Below, one piece after another: positions 34,560 to 42,995 of a stretch of DNA of 64,000 nucleotides (positions within the stretch are counted from its first letter, which is position 1; each line of letters begins with the position of its first letter). Under the pieces are notes generated by a model that had not been told where the DNA came from, searched no databases, and saw nothing but the letters and a program-made list of their open reading frames with translations. A program made the translations under genes and the position numbers. Source of the stretch: JAPHTQ01 sp050295975 (GTDB lineage: Bacteria; Pseudomonadota; Gammaproteobacteria; Thiohalomonadales; Thiohalomonadaceae); contig JBNKQR010000007.1 of the NCBI GenBank assembly GCA_050295975.1, positions 7,277 to 71,276 of the forward strand. The letters are read 5' to 3'.

Positions 34560-35083
34560 GGATTAAATTCCCAACGTCTAATCACTCGATAGCGCACGCC
34601 CTGGGGCGAACTCTCCGACAGCACCAGCACAAAGCCCTCGGCCCGCCACACCATCTCTGGTGCGACCGCCTCGGGTTCACCCAACGCCTTGCGCAGCAGG
34701 GTGACGTGGGGCCGATAGGGTCGTGCGTCGGGAGTTAGGCCGCAATCACGCATGCTCCTCTCCAGCTCAGCGGCCAGATGGAGAAGCTCCGGTGGCACTG
34801 AGTCAGGCCCGTACCAGACCACTCTGGGGTGTTTCCAGAAACCGAAACGGTTCAACCGGATATCGAAGGGGGTGACTCGAATGCTCTCTGCGGCTCCCTC
34901 CAGACAGGCCTTCGTCGCGGCATCAACCTGACCTGGGAAGGCCAGGGTCAGATGCAGGTTATCGGGCACCACCAGCCGCCCGGGTGCATCTGCCATTAGA
35001 GAGAGACATTGCTGCAAATCGCTCCGCACCGAGGCATCGGGCCAGAGGGCAAAAAAGAGACGTTGTGTCGTCTGTTCAGCCAT
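34556..35083 (-). CDS. thpR: RNA 2',3'-cyclic phosphodiesterase (2H family)
   Basis: 2H-phosphoesterase of the LigT/ThpR family, which opens 2',3'-cyclic phosphates and in vitro can form 2'-5' RNA links. 175 aa with both catalytic motifs: HLTLAF (first H-x-T/S) and HVTLLR (second). The start is ATG 35083 (MAEQTTQRLFFALWPDASVR), overlapping the pncC stop by 8 bp. Its stop overlaps the stop of the convergent WYL gene. Confidence 0.92.
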   Translation of the reverse strand: MAEQTTQRLFFALWPDASVRSDLQQCLSLMADAPGRLVVPDNLHLTLAFPGQVDAATKACLEGAAESIRVTPFDIRLNRFGFWKHPRVVWYGPDSVPPELLHLAAELERSMRDCGLTPDARPYRPHVTLLRKALGEPEAVAPEMVWRAEGFVLVLSESSPQGVRYRVIRRWEFNP

Positions 35084-35591
35084 CGAGACGGCGCAATATA
35101 CCCTGCAATCCGTAAAGCACAGACTGACGGCGCACTTCCTCGCGATCCCCCTTGAAGTGGCATCGTTCGGCCCAGGTATCGCCATTCTGTAACGCAAAAC
35201 CAAAGCAGACCATTCCCACAGGCTTTTCGTCGGTGGCCCCACTGGGCCCGGCGATCCCACTGATGGCTAGCGCCAGATTGGCGCGACTGTTTTGCAACGC
35301 CCCACTAGCCATCTCGGCCACCGTCGCCTCGCTCACTGCGCCGTGTACTGTAAGGGTCCCCTCAGTCACACCAAGCATCTCTTGCTTGGCCTGATTGGTA
35401 TAGGTGACAAAACCACGCTCGAACCACTGGGAACTACCCGCCAGATCGGTACACACCTTGGCCACCCAGCCTCCGGTACACGACTCCGCCACCGCCATCA
35501 TCCAGCCACTCTCCAGCAGACGCTCTGCCACCGTTTCAGCAGCGGAACGTAATTCGGAATCAGAGGGCGTTTGCATTGTTGTTGTTCTCAT
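35076..35591 (-). CDS. pncC: Nicotinamide-nucleotide amidase (CinA C-terminal family)
   Basis: Deamidates nicotinamide mononucleotide for NAD recycling. 171 aa, the stand-alone CinA C-terminal domain: AVAESCTGGWVAKVCTDLAG, GASGAT-type loop seen as GIAGPSGATDEKPVG. ATG 35591 has AAGG close upstream; ATG 35576 lacks a site. This gene commonly precedes recA in pseudomonads; here thpR and the WYL gene lie between. Confidence 0.94.
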   Translation of the reverse strand: MRTTTMQTPSDSELRSAAETVAERLLESGWMMAVAESCTGGWVAKVCTDLAGSSQWFERGFVTYTNQAKQEMLGVTEGTLTVHGAVSEATVAEMASGALQNSRANLALAISGIAGPSGATDEKPVGMVCFGFALQNGDTWAERCHFKGDREEVRRQSVLYGLQGILRRLDG

Positions 35592-35634
35592 CTAACCTTA
35601 TCTTTCCTTTCAAATTCAACACTATCCAGCACCT

Positions 35635-35988
35635 ATGGAAATCCGCGGCTCTCTTATCCCAGCCTGGCAACCGACATCGGCCAATACGCGCACAGCGACG
35701 GAGCAGCGTGACGGAGAGCGCTCGGCCGCAGCCGAACGCCCGACTGAATCGGGACCGGTTAAGGAATATATCAGCCAGGGCGAAATTGTGCAGGGTAAGG
35801 GCGCCGCTGATTACCGTGAGGCACTAGCACAGGCCCGCCGGGGAAGAGATGAAAATGGCTCCAGCAGCGCGGCACCCAGCAACGAATCTCAAAAGACCCA
35901 GCTGGCACTGGAAGCCTATCGAAGTAATGCCAACAGCGTCGAGAACGGTGGTGTGGAGTTGCTACCGCGGGTGGACGGTTACGCCTGA
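35635..35988 (+). CDS. small hydrophilic protein of unknown function
   Basis: Unrecognised, 117 aa. It is polar and low in hydrophobics, with an Arg/Glu/Ala/Ser-rich disordered first two thirds and a more ordered C-terminus (LALEAYRSNANSVENGG, ending VELLPRVDGYA). There is no signal peptide or membrane segment. It diverges from pncC and its last 10 bp overlap the end of the convergent PilZ gene. No strong ribosome-binding site is visible, so it is likely but not certain to be expressed. Confidence 0.55.
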   Translation: MEIRGSLIPAWQPTSANTRTATEQRDGERSAAAERPTESGPVKEYISQGEIVQGKGAADYREALAQARRGRDENGSSSAAPSNESQKTQLALEAYRSNANSVENGGVELLPRVDGYA

Positions 35989-36308
35989 TCGACTGGATTG
36001 GGGTGGATTTTGGTGATCTGTACCCCGAGCTCAAACCTTCCAGGCTCCAGAGTATCGACCCGTGTGACCACACAGGTCGCCAGCAGTGGTGGAACGATAG
36101 CCTGCTCAGGTGCCACGTTGATATCCAGTTTGCTCCCCTCTTCCACCTCCACTGAACAGATCACCGACAACCCGGATGCACTCAAATTTTTGGCAATCCC
36201 CTGATGCTCCGCCTTCGTTTTATCGCCCTTGATGGAAAAGCTCATGGGACACTCCAGCGCCATCCGCTGATAGTCCCGCTTCTCTGAATAGTCACCCCTG
36301 CTCAGCAT
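35979..36308 (-). CDS. PilZ-domain protein
   Basis: Single PilZ domain of 109 aa, probably binding c-di-GMP: the N-terminal R-rich motif (EKRDYQRM) and the xSxxG motif (NLSASGLSVI; the Asp of DxSxxG is Asn here). ATG 36308 has GGAG 7 nt upstream; ATG 36314 is too close to it, and longer readings run into the mutS promoter region. Divergent from mutS. The partner protein is not evident. Confidence 0.82.
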   Translation of the reverse strand: MLSRGDYSEKRDYQRMALECPMSFSIKGDKTKAEHQGIAKNLSASGLSVICSVEVEEGSKLDINVAPEQAIVPPLLATCVVTRVDTLEPGRFELGVQITKIHPNPVDQA

Positions 36309-36437
36309 TGTCATTCTCCTTGGCAGTGTCTTTCTCATAGGTAGCAAACCCCTACCCGGCCCGCAAGCTCTCTCATCACACTTTCTACAGCGTAGCTTCC
36401 CTGGCCCGGAAATGCGCTTTTCCGATACACTGCACAG

Positions 36438-39005
36438 ATGAACCAGGCCACCCTGAACAGCACCGCCCCGGTCGGGCACACCCCAATGATGCGGCAGTTT
36501 CTGCGAATCAAGGCAGAGTATCCGCATATGCTGCTGTTTTATCGCATGGGCGACTTCTACGAACTCTTCTATGACGACGCCCGCCGCGCCGCAGAACTAC
36601 TCGATATCACACTCACTGCCCGCGGTGCCTCAGCGGGTGAACCGATCCCCATGGCCGGTGTGCCCTATCACGCGGTAGAGGGCTACCTGGCTCGTCTGAT
36701 CCGCCTGGGACAATCGGTGGCCATCTGCGAGCAGATCGGCGACCCAGCTACCAGCAAAGGACCGGTTGAGCGTCAGGTGGTACGCATCGTGACTCCCGGC
36801 ACTGTCACCGACGAGGCCCTGCTGGAGGAGCGACGAGACAATCTGATCAGCGCCATCGCTGCCCACGGTGACCGCTTCGGTCTCGCCACTCTCGACCTGA
36901 CCAGTGGCCGTTTTGTGGTCCAGGAACTGTGCGGTGAGGAGGCTCTCGCATCGGAACTGGAACGGCTCTTCCCGGCAGAACTTCTGCTGGCAGAAGGGAC
37001 AGAGGTGAGTAGCAGCGCCAGCCTGAAAAAACTGCCGCCATGGCACTTCGAACGAGAGAGTGCCGAGCGCCTGCTTACGGCTCAGTTCGGCACCCGCGAC
37101 CTGAGTGGTTTCGGCTGTAACGAGATGGCGTTGGCCATCGGTGCCGCCGGGGCGCTGCTGCAATATGTGCAGGACACCCAGCGCACCGCTCTGCCCCATC
37201 TGCGCGGGCTGACAGTTGAACAGCGCGACGATGCCCTGCTACTCGACGCTGCCAGCCGCCGCAACCTGGAACTGGAACACCATCTGGGTGGCGACCATCG
37301 GCGCACCCTGGCCGGAGTAATGGACAACACCGCCACCCCCATGGGCAGCCGTCTGCTACGCCGCTGGCTCAACCGTCCGCTACGTGACCGGCAACGACTC
37401 TTCGCCCGTCAGCAGGCCATTGCTATCTTACTGGAGCAGGATCTGTTTGAGGCGCTACGCGAACAGCTGCGTGGCATTGGGGATATCGAACGCATCCTCA
37501 GCCGTATCGCCCTCAAATCGGCACGCCCCCGCGACCTCACCCGCCTGCGCGATGCCCTGGGCCGACTGCCCGCACTACACCAACTGCTGCGTGACACCGA
37601 ATCACCGCTACTGAATGAACTGCTGCAGCGCATCGCCAGCTGGCCAGAGATCCACTCCCTGCTGCAACGGGCGGTGATCGAAGAGCCGCCGCAGTTGATC
37701 CGCGATGGCGGGGTGATCGCCACGGGGTTCGACAAGGAGCTGGATGAACTGCGTGCCATTCGCGAGAACGCCGCCCAGTTCCTGCTCGATCTTGAGCAGC
37801 GCGAACGGGAACGTAGTGGCATCTCCACCCTCAAGGTGAGCTACAACCGGGTTCACGGTTACTACATCGAGGTGAGTCGGGCACAGAGCGACAAGGTGCC
37901 GGAGGATTACCAACGCCGCCAGACCCTTAAGGCAGCCGAACGCTACATCACCCCGGAGCTGAAAGCGTTTGAGGATAAGGCGCTCTCTGCCGCCGAGCGT
38001 GCCCTGGCACGGGAAAAACACCTCTACGAACAACTTCTGGTCACCCTCTGTGATGAGTTGGGCGGACTGCAGGAGAGCGCCGCCGCTTTGGCAGAACTCG
38101 ACGCCATCAATAACCTGGCGGAACGGGCCGATGCGCTTGAACTGGTACAACCGGAACTCACCGATGAGAGCGGCCTCGATATTCGTGGCGGACGCCACCT
38201 GGTAGTCGAACAGATGCTCGATGACCCCTTCGTGCCCAATGATATTAGGTTTAATGACGACCGACGTATGTTGATCGTCACCGGTCCCAATATGGGCGGC
38301 AAATCGACCTACATGCGTCAGACCGCCCTGATCGTGCTGCTGGCCCATATCGGCAGTTTTATTCCTGCGAGCAGCGCCCGTATCGGCCGCTTCGATCGCA
38401 TTTTCACTCGCATAGGCGCCTCGGACGATCTGGCCACCGGCCGCTCCACCTTCATGGTAGAGATGACCGAGACCGCCAACATCCTCAATAACGCCACGGC
38501 GCAGAGTCTGGTGCTGATGGATGAGATCGGCCGTGGCACCTCCACCTTCGACGGCATGTCACTGGCCTGGGCCTGCGCCTGCCATCTCGCACGGCAACTG
38601 CGCGCCTTTACTCTCTTCGCCACCCATTACTTTGAACTAACCGCCCTGCCGGAGAGTCTCGACGGTGTGGCCAATGTCCATCTGGATGCGACCGAGCACG
38701 GTGAGGAGATCATCTTCCTGCACAGCGTTAAGGAGGGGCCGGCCAATCAGAGCTATGGTTTACAGGTGGCACGGCTGGCCGGGGTTCCTCGCGAGGTGGT
38801 GGCACTGGCAAAGGAGAAACTGATCGCACTGGAAAATAGCAGCGCTGAGGCGGCGGACCTTACCGCGACGGATCACCAGATGGGGCTGTTCCAGACTGAA
38901 GCGGATCCGCTACATGATGCACTGGAAGAGTTGGACCCGGACAGCCTCACTCCCAAAGAGGCACTGGAACAGCTTTATCGACTCAAGGGATTGGTGAAAA
39001 AATAG
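36438..39005 (+). CDS. mutS: DNA mismatch repair protein MutS
   Basis: Recognises mismatches and small loops. 855 aa: mismatch-binding F-x-E in MGDFYELFYDDA (about 36-47), connector and lever domains, then the ABC-type ATPase (Walker A GPNMGGKSTYMRQTA about 616-630, LMDEIGRGTSTFDG, ATHYFEL) and the C-terminal helix-turn-helix. Complete. Confidence 0.98.
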   Translation: MNQATLNSTAPVGHTPMMRQFLRIKAEYPHMLLFYRMGDFYELFYDDARRAAELLDITLTARGASAGEPIPMAGVPYHAVEGYLARLIRLGQSVAICEQIGDPATSKGPVERQVVRIVTPGTVTDEALLEERRDNLISAIAAHGDRFGLATLDLTSGRFVVQELCGEEALASELERLFPAELLLAEGTEVSSSASLKKLPPWHFERESAERLLTAQFGTRDLSGFGCNEMALAIGAAGALLQYVQDTQRTALPHLRGLTVEQRDDALLLDAASRRNLELEHHLGGDHRRTLAGVMDNTATPMGSRLLRRWLNRPLRDRQRLFARQQAIAILLEQDLFEALREQLRGIGDIERILSRIALKSARPRDLTRLRDALGRLPALHQLLRDTESPLLNELLQRIASWPEIHSLLQRAVIEEPPQLIRDGGVIATGFDKELDELRAIRENAAQFLLDLEQRERERSGISTLKVSYNRVHGYYIEVSRAQSDKVPEDYQRRQTLKAAERYITPELKAFEDKALSAAERALAREKHLYEQLLVTLCDELGGLQESAAALAELDAINNLAERADALELVQPELTDESGLDIRGGRHLVVEQMLDDPFVPNDIRFNDDRRMLIVTGPNMGGKSTYMRQTALIVLLAHIGSFIPASSARIGRFDRIFTRIGASDDLATGRSTFMVEMTETANILNNATAQSLVLMDEIGRGTSTFDGMSLAWACACHLARQLRAFTLFATHYFELTALPESLDGVANVHLDATEHGEEIIFLHSVKEGPANQSYGLQVARLAGVPREVVALAKEKLIALENSSAEAADLTATDHQMGLFQTEADPLHDALEELDPDSLTPKEALEQLYRLKGLVKK

Positions 39006-39068
39006 GGTCACAACTGGGCTGTACCGTATCGGTTTCTCACTCACCTTAAGAGAAAAGGAAGCAAGGAA

Positions 39069-39575
39069 ATGCTACAGCTACTTATCCTCCGCCACGCCAT
39101 CGCCCTGGATCGGGACGAAGCCGATGCCCTCTCCCTCAACGACTTCGAACGCCCCCTCACCGACAAAGGCCGCGAGCGGATGGAGCAGGTCGCCGCAGGC
39201 ATCAGCCGCTCTATCACTGAACCGGCGCTCATCCTTAGCAGTCCGCTGCTGCGTGCACGTCAAACCGCCGAAATCCTCGCCGCGCAATACGAGGCGGTCG
39301 AGATAAACATCATCGAGGAACTCGCCCCCGGCCACTCGTTGCACCAGCTCATCGCCGTGCTGCAAAAGCAGCAGGTCACCGCCCCGCTGGTGATCGTTGG
39401 TCACGAACCCTCGCTCAGTAGCTTTGCCGGTCTACTGCTCTGTGGCAAACCGTTCAGCCCACTGCAACTGAAGAAGGGTGGTGCGGCACTCATTGAGTTC
39501 AACCAGCGTATCGACAGTGGCTGTGGCAACCTGCTCTGGTTGATGACGCCACGATTGCTGCGTGGTCGAGACTAA
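39069..39575 (+). CDS. sixA: SixA-type phosphohistidine phosphatase
   Basis: Histidine phosphatase superfamily, 168 aa: catalytic LILRHAIA, RPLTDKGRERM, SSPLLRARQTAEI and the second His in VIVGHEPSLSSF. SixA removes phosphate from HPt domains or PTS protein NPr; the substrate here is not shown. It lies 63 bp after mutS with AAGGAAGCAAGGAA upstream. Confidence 0.9.
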   Translation: MLQLLILRHAIALDRDEADALSLNDFERPLTDKGRERMEQVAAGISRSITEPALILSSPLLRARQTAEILAAQYEAVEINIIEELAPGHSLHQLIAVLQKQQVTAPLVIVGHEPSLSSFAGLLLCGKPFSPLQLKKGGAALIEFNQRIDSGCGNLLWLMTPRLLRGRD

Positions 39576-39636
39576 AAGGCAACCTTTTCTGTGCATGTGT
39601 TTTAATAGGCACAATTCATAACAACCGAATCTGCCG

Positions 39637-42567
39637 GTGACCCCTGAGACCTCAACAACCAGCCGTCTGAACCTGCTGCCCTTCGACGTCGATCCACTCG
39701 AAGTGCTGGCGCAGCAGATCCTGCGCGACAACAGCGAACAGCTGCCACGGCTGGAGCAGGTTACCGTCCTGCTCCCTGACGGCAGTGATGCACCACGCCT
39801 GCGACATCAGCTACTGCAGCAGGCAGAAGAACTGGGGCATCCTGCGCTACTGGGACCGCGCATACTCGGCTGGCGTAACTGGCTGGCTGAGATCCCACTT
39901 ACCGAGAGTGCCGGCATCAGCGAATATCGCCGCGAACTGATCCTGGTTCAGGCCCTGCATAAACACAGCACGCTTTTTGGAGCTGCCAACCATTGGGCCC
40001 TGGCAGAGAGCCTGCTGCAACTCTTCGACGAAATGACCCTTAACAAGGTTGGTCTGCCTGAGAACGAAGAGGAGTTCCAGCGTCGCGTGGCGGGCGCCTA
40101 TGGCCTTGGCAAACGTTCCCTCGGTGCCATGGAGCGGGAGGCGCAGCTGGTACACACCCTCTGGCGTGCCTGGCACCAGGAACTGAAGCAACGGGGTTTA
40201 CTGGATCACAACACCCGCTACCTGATGCAACTTGCCGCCAGTCTCAACCAGGAACTGGAACACCCTCTCTATCTACTTGCCCAGACAACTAGCAACAGGG
40301 CTGAACGCGAGTGGCTCGCTGCCTTAGCTGAAAAGGGATCAGTACACCTGCTTCTTCAAGGCCACAACAACGATACCGCCGAAGAGCCACTATTCCATCC
40401 CCACGCACCGCTGCGACAACTGCTTCGGGTGCTGAGTCATGATGCGCTCTGTTGTCGCGGCACCAGCGATTACAGTCGCATGCTCGACACCCTCTTCGCC
40501 CCGCCGAACGAGGCACCACTACGACAACGGGCCAAACACTTTTCCAGTGAAGTCTCCACTTCACCGCTACAGGGACGCCTGGCGGTATATCCTGCCAACG
40601 ATGACGAAGATGAGGCCCGAGCGGTTGAGCTGCAGGTAAGACGCTGGCTTCTGCAAGGGAAACAGCGCATCGGCATTGTCAGCGACAATCGTCGCCTCGC
40701 CCGGCGCCTGCGTGCGCTGCTGGAACGGGCCAACGTCCCGGTACAGGACGCCGCCGGCTGGGCTCTCTCCACTACCAGTGCCGCGGCAATCCTCGAACGC
40801 TGGTTACAGTGTATCGAAGAGGATTTTCCACATCGCGCCATGCTCGACCTGCTGAAATCCCCCTTCTTCTGTGAGCCTGCGGTACGTGAGACCCATCTCA
40901 CCGAGGTCTATCTGCTGGAGCGGGATATCGTGTTGCACGAAAACATCGGCAGCGGACTCAAGCGCTACCGGCAAAATCTGAAATACCGTCAACGCCGTCT
41001 GCCCGCAGATCTGGCTACGAGACTCAATCCCGTGGATGCCCTGTTGGAGCGACTTCAGCAGGCAGCACTGCCGTTACAGAAATTCTTGCAGGGTCGACCC
41101 CATGATGCCGCAGTGCTGTTACAACAACTCCAGCAGAGTCTGGAAACATTGGGCGTGACAGCTCAACTGAGTGACGACGAGGCAGGCATGCGCCTGCTCG
41201 AAGAGCTACAGAAAATGGAACAGGCTGCCGCGGGAGAGAAGCATGCTATGACCTGGCTGGAGTTCCACAACTGGCTGGGACGTAGCCTGGAGCGCTACGA
41301 TTTCAAACCCGCCACCCCTGCCCAGCCGGTTGTGTTGATGGAGCTAGCGAAGAGTCTACCGGGACGTTTCGATGCCCTGATCATCGCCTCGGCAGAGCGA
41401 GACCAAATGCCAGGAGCTGCACCGGGTACCCCGTTCTTCAACGATGCGGTACGTCATGAACTGGGGCTACCGATAGCCGATGAACTACTTGCTCTTCGCT
41501 TCTACCATTTTCGTCGCCTTCTTGAGGCTGCACCGACACTCCTTATCACCCACTGCGTTCAGCGGGATGGCGAGGAGATACTGCCCAGTCCGTGGCTGGA
41601 GCTACTGCTTGCCTTCCAGCAGTTGGCCTACCAGGAAAAACCCGATGACCTGCAGTTGAAACAACTGCTCCGCGAGGAAGAGAGCGCGGTGGTACAACGT
41701 CGTCCACTTCCACAGCAGAGCGAAATGCCACAACCCGCCCTGCCGCCTGAACTGGTACCGAAAAGATACTCCGCCAGTGCCTACCAGCAGTTGATGGATT
41801 GCCCCTATCAGTTCTTCGCCGCACGGGGGCTGGGGCTGGCACCGACGGATGCGATCCGCGAAGCGCTGGAAAAATCGGACTACGGCGAGCGGGTTCATCG
41901 CTGCCTGCAGGCCCTTCACGGTGGAGTAGACAATCTCCCTGGGCCGTTCACGGGTAAATGGGAAGCCAAACGTCGTGATGAGGCCATCACCTTGCTGGAG
42001 CAGATCAGCGATGCGGTATTCGCCCGGGATCTGGAGGATAACTTTCTCCACCGTGGCTGGTTACAACGTTGGAAACAGCACATTCCCGAGTATATCGACT
42101 GGCAAATGCAGCGTGCCGAACAGTGGCAGGTGGCGTCGGTAGAGCAGCAGCTAGAGCAGTCGCAGACCGTACCTGGTATCACTCTGCATGGGCGGCTGGA
42201 TCGTTGCGACTCCGACGGTACACAACAGGCGATTATCGACTACAAAACTGGTAGCTATGCGGATGCCGACAGCGTCAGTAGTGGCGAGGCGGTACAACTC
42301 CCTTACTATGCCCTGCTCGCTTCATCAGGCGAACTACCCGTGGCACGGGTGGAATACCTGTCACTGGATGCGGTGAAGATCAGCGGGCGAACAGTAATGG
42401 AGGGAGATGAACTGGAAAGCCTGACACGGCAGGTCGGTGACAGATTAGGGACGTTACATGAAGAGATGCTAACTGGCACCAAACTTCCTGCCTGGGGTGC
42501 CGAACAGAAATGTAGTTACTGTCGTTTCAGCGGTGTCTGCCGTCGGGAAATATGGCTGGAAAATTAA
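39637..42567 (+). CDS. addB: AddB-like nuclease subunit (PD-(D/E)XK with Fe-S cluster)
   Basis: Partner of AddA in an AddAB-type double-strand-break resection enzyme, a functional counterpart of RecBCD. 976 aa from GTG 39637. The N-terminal two thirds resemble an inactivated SF1 helicase. The C-terminal part (about 710-976) is a RecB-family nuclease with GERVHRCLQAL, the catalytic IIDYKTGS and a four-Cys iron-sulfur site (C in DCPYQFFAARG, then CSYCRFSGVC near the end). It is followed by a hairpin 3 bp after the stop and a 428-bp gap before addA. Confidence 0.85.
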   Translation: MTPETSTTSRLNLLPFDVDPLEVLAQQILRDNSEQLPRLEQVTVLLPDGSDAPRLRHQLLQQAEELGHPALLGPRILGWRNWLAEIPLTESAGISEYRRELILVQALHKHSTLFGAANHWALAESLLQLFDEMTLNKVGLPENEEEFQRRVAGAYGLGKRSLGAMEREAQLVHTLWRAWHQELKQRGLLDHNTRYLMQLAASLNQELEHPLYLLAQTTSNRAEREWLAALAEKGSVHLLLQGHNNDTAEEPLFHPHAPLRQLLRVLSHDALCCRGTSDYSRMLDTLFAPPNEAPLRQRAKHFSSEVSTSPLQGRLAVYPANDDEDEARAVELQVRRWLLQGKQRIGIVSDNRRLARRLRALLERANVPVQDAAGWALSTTSAAAILERWLQCIEEDFPHRAMLDLLKSPFFCEPAVRETHLTEVYLLERDIVLHENIGSGLKRYRQNLKYRQRRLPADLATRLNPVDALLERLQQAALPLQKFLQGRPHDAAVLLQQLQQSLETLGVTAQLSDDEAGMRLLEELQKMEQAAAGEKHAMTWLEFHNWLGRSLERYDFKPATPAQPVVLMELAKSLPGRFDALIIASAERDQMPGAAPGTPFFNDAVRHELGLPIADELLALRFYHFRRLLEAAPTLLITHCVQRDGEEILPSPWLELLLAFQQLAYQEKPDDLQLKQLLREEESAVVQRRPLPQQSEMPQPALPPELVPKRYSASAYQQLMDCPYQFFAARGLGLAPTDAIREALEKSDYGERVHRCLQALHGGVDNLPGPFTGKWEAKRRDEAITLLEQISDAVFARDLEDNFLHRGWLQRWKQHIPEYIDWQMQRAEQWQVASVEQQLEQSQTVPGITLHGRLDRCDSDGTQQAIIDYKTGSYADADSVSSGEAVQLPYYALLASSGELPVARVEYLSLDAVKISGRTVMEGDELESLTRQVGDRLGTLHEEMLTGTKLPAWGAEQKCSYCRFSGVCRREIWLEN

Positions 42568-42569
42568 AA

Positions 42570-42595
42570 GGGCGGTCAGTTTTCACTGACCGCCC
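42570..42595. terminator. hairpin after addB
   Basis: GGGCGGTCAGT-TTTC-ACTGACCGCCC, an 11-bp stem with a 4-nt loop. On the minus strand it is followed by TTTTAATTTT, a good terminator; on the plus strand it lacks a U tract, so addB transcripts may be only partly stopped. Confidence 0.65.
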
Positions 42596-42597
42596 GA

Positions 42598-42770
42598 GAC
42601 GTTATTCCTTATGGGCATCCATGCCACGGGTTTTCATCCTGAATACCCTGTCCCTGAAGGAAATCCTCTGTCCGAAACTTGTAGTTCCCTGTAAGCCTCC
42701 GTGCTGCCGCATCCTGCGGCGAGCAAACCATCCATGCGTAACGTTCCGTGTTCTTGCTATGAAGAGTACT
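42598..42770. repeat. candidate interspersed palindromic repeat in the addB-addA gap
   Basis: A non-coding-looking segment with short inverted repeats (GGCAT/ATGCC in the first 25 bp; GCCGCA-TCC-TGCGGC at 42706-42720) and repeated words (CCTGTCCCTG, GTTCCCTG). Its minus strand (GGAGGCTTACAGGGAACTAC) has the style of short dispersed repeats of gammaproteobacteria. A 62-codon TTG-initiated frame crosses it but is not convincing. Confidence 0.35.
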
Positions 42771-42907
42771 ACTTCAGGCTTTTCCGACAACCGGCCTACA
42801 ACGCTCCCTACAGGGTCTACTGAATGTGCGTTGGAGTAAAATCAACTTGAATAACAAGAACTTAACAAGAGCCGACAAACACGCACACCGTCTTTGGTGG
42901 ACACGAT

Positions 42908-42946
42908 TTGACAGATATCTCCTACACAGAAATAGGATATATCCTA
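42908..42946 (+). promoter_or_regulatory. candidate addA promoter with palindrome
   Basis: TTGACA (42908-42913) is followed after 19 nt by TAGGAT, the first half of a 14-bp perfect palindrome TAGGATATATCCTA (42933-42946). The palindrome would sit on the -10, a place for a repressor. The addA ATG is 50 bp downstream. Confidence 0.4.
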
Positions 42947-42995
42947 CAAGGCCGGCGCTGTTTACCCTGCCAATTCGGGCCAGTATCCTCTCACC

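Noticed and set aside
37608..38348. 246-codon minus-strand open frame
   Set aside because: Antisense to mutS.
42602..42790. 62-codon minus-strand frame ending near a hairpin with a U tract on that strand
   Set aside because: Starts only at TTG, has no good ribosome-binding site, and overlaps repeat-like DNA; kept as part of the repeat rather than a gene.
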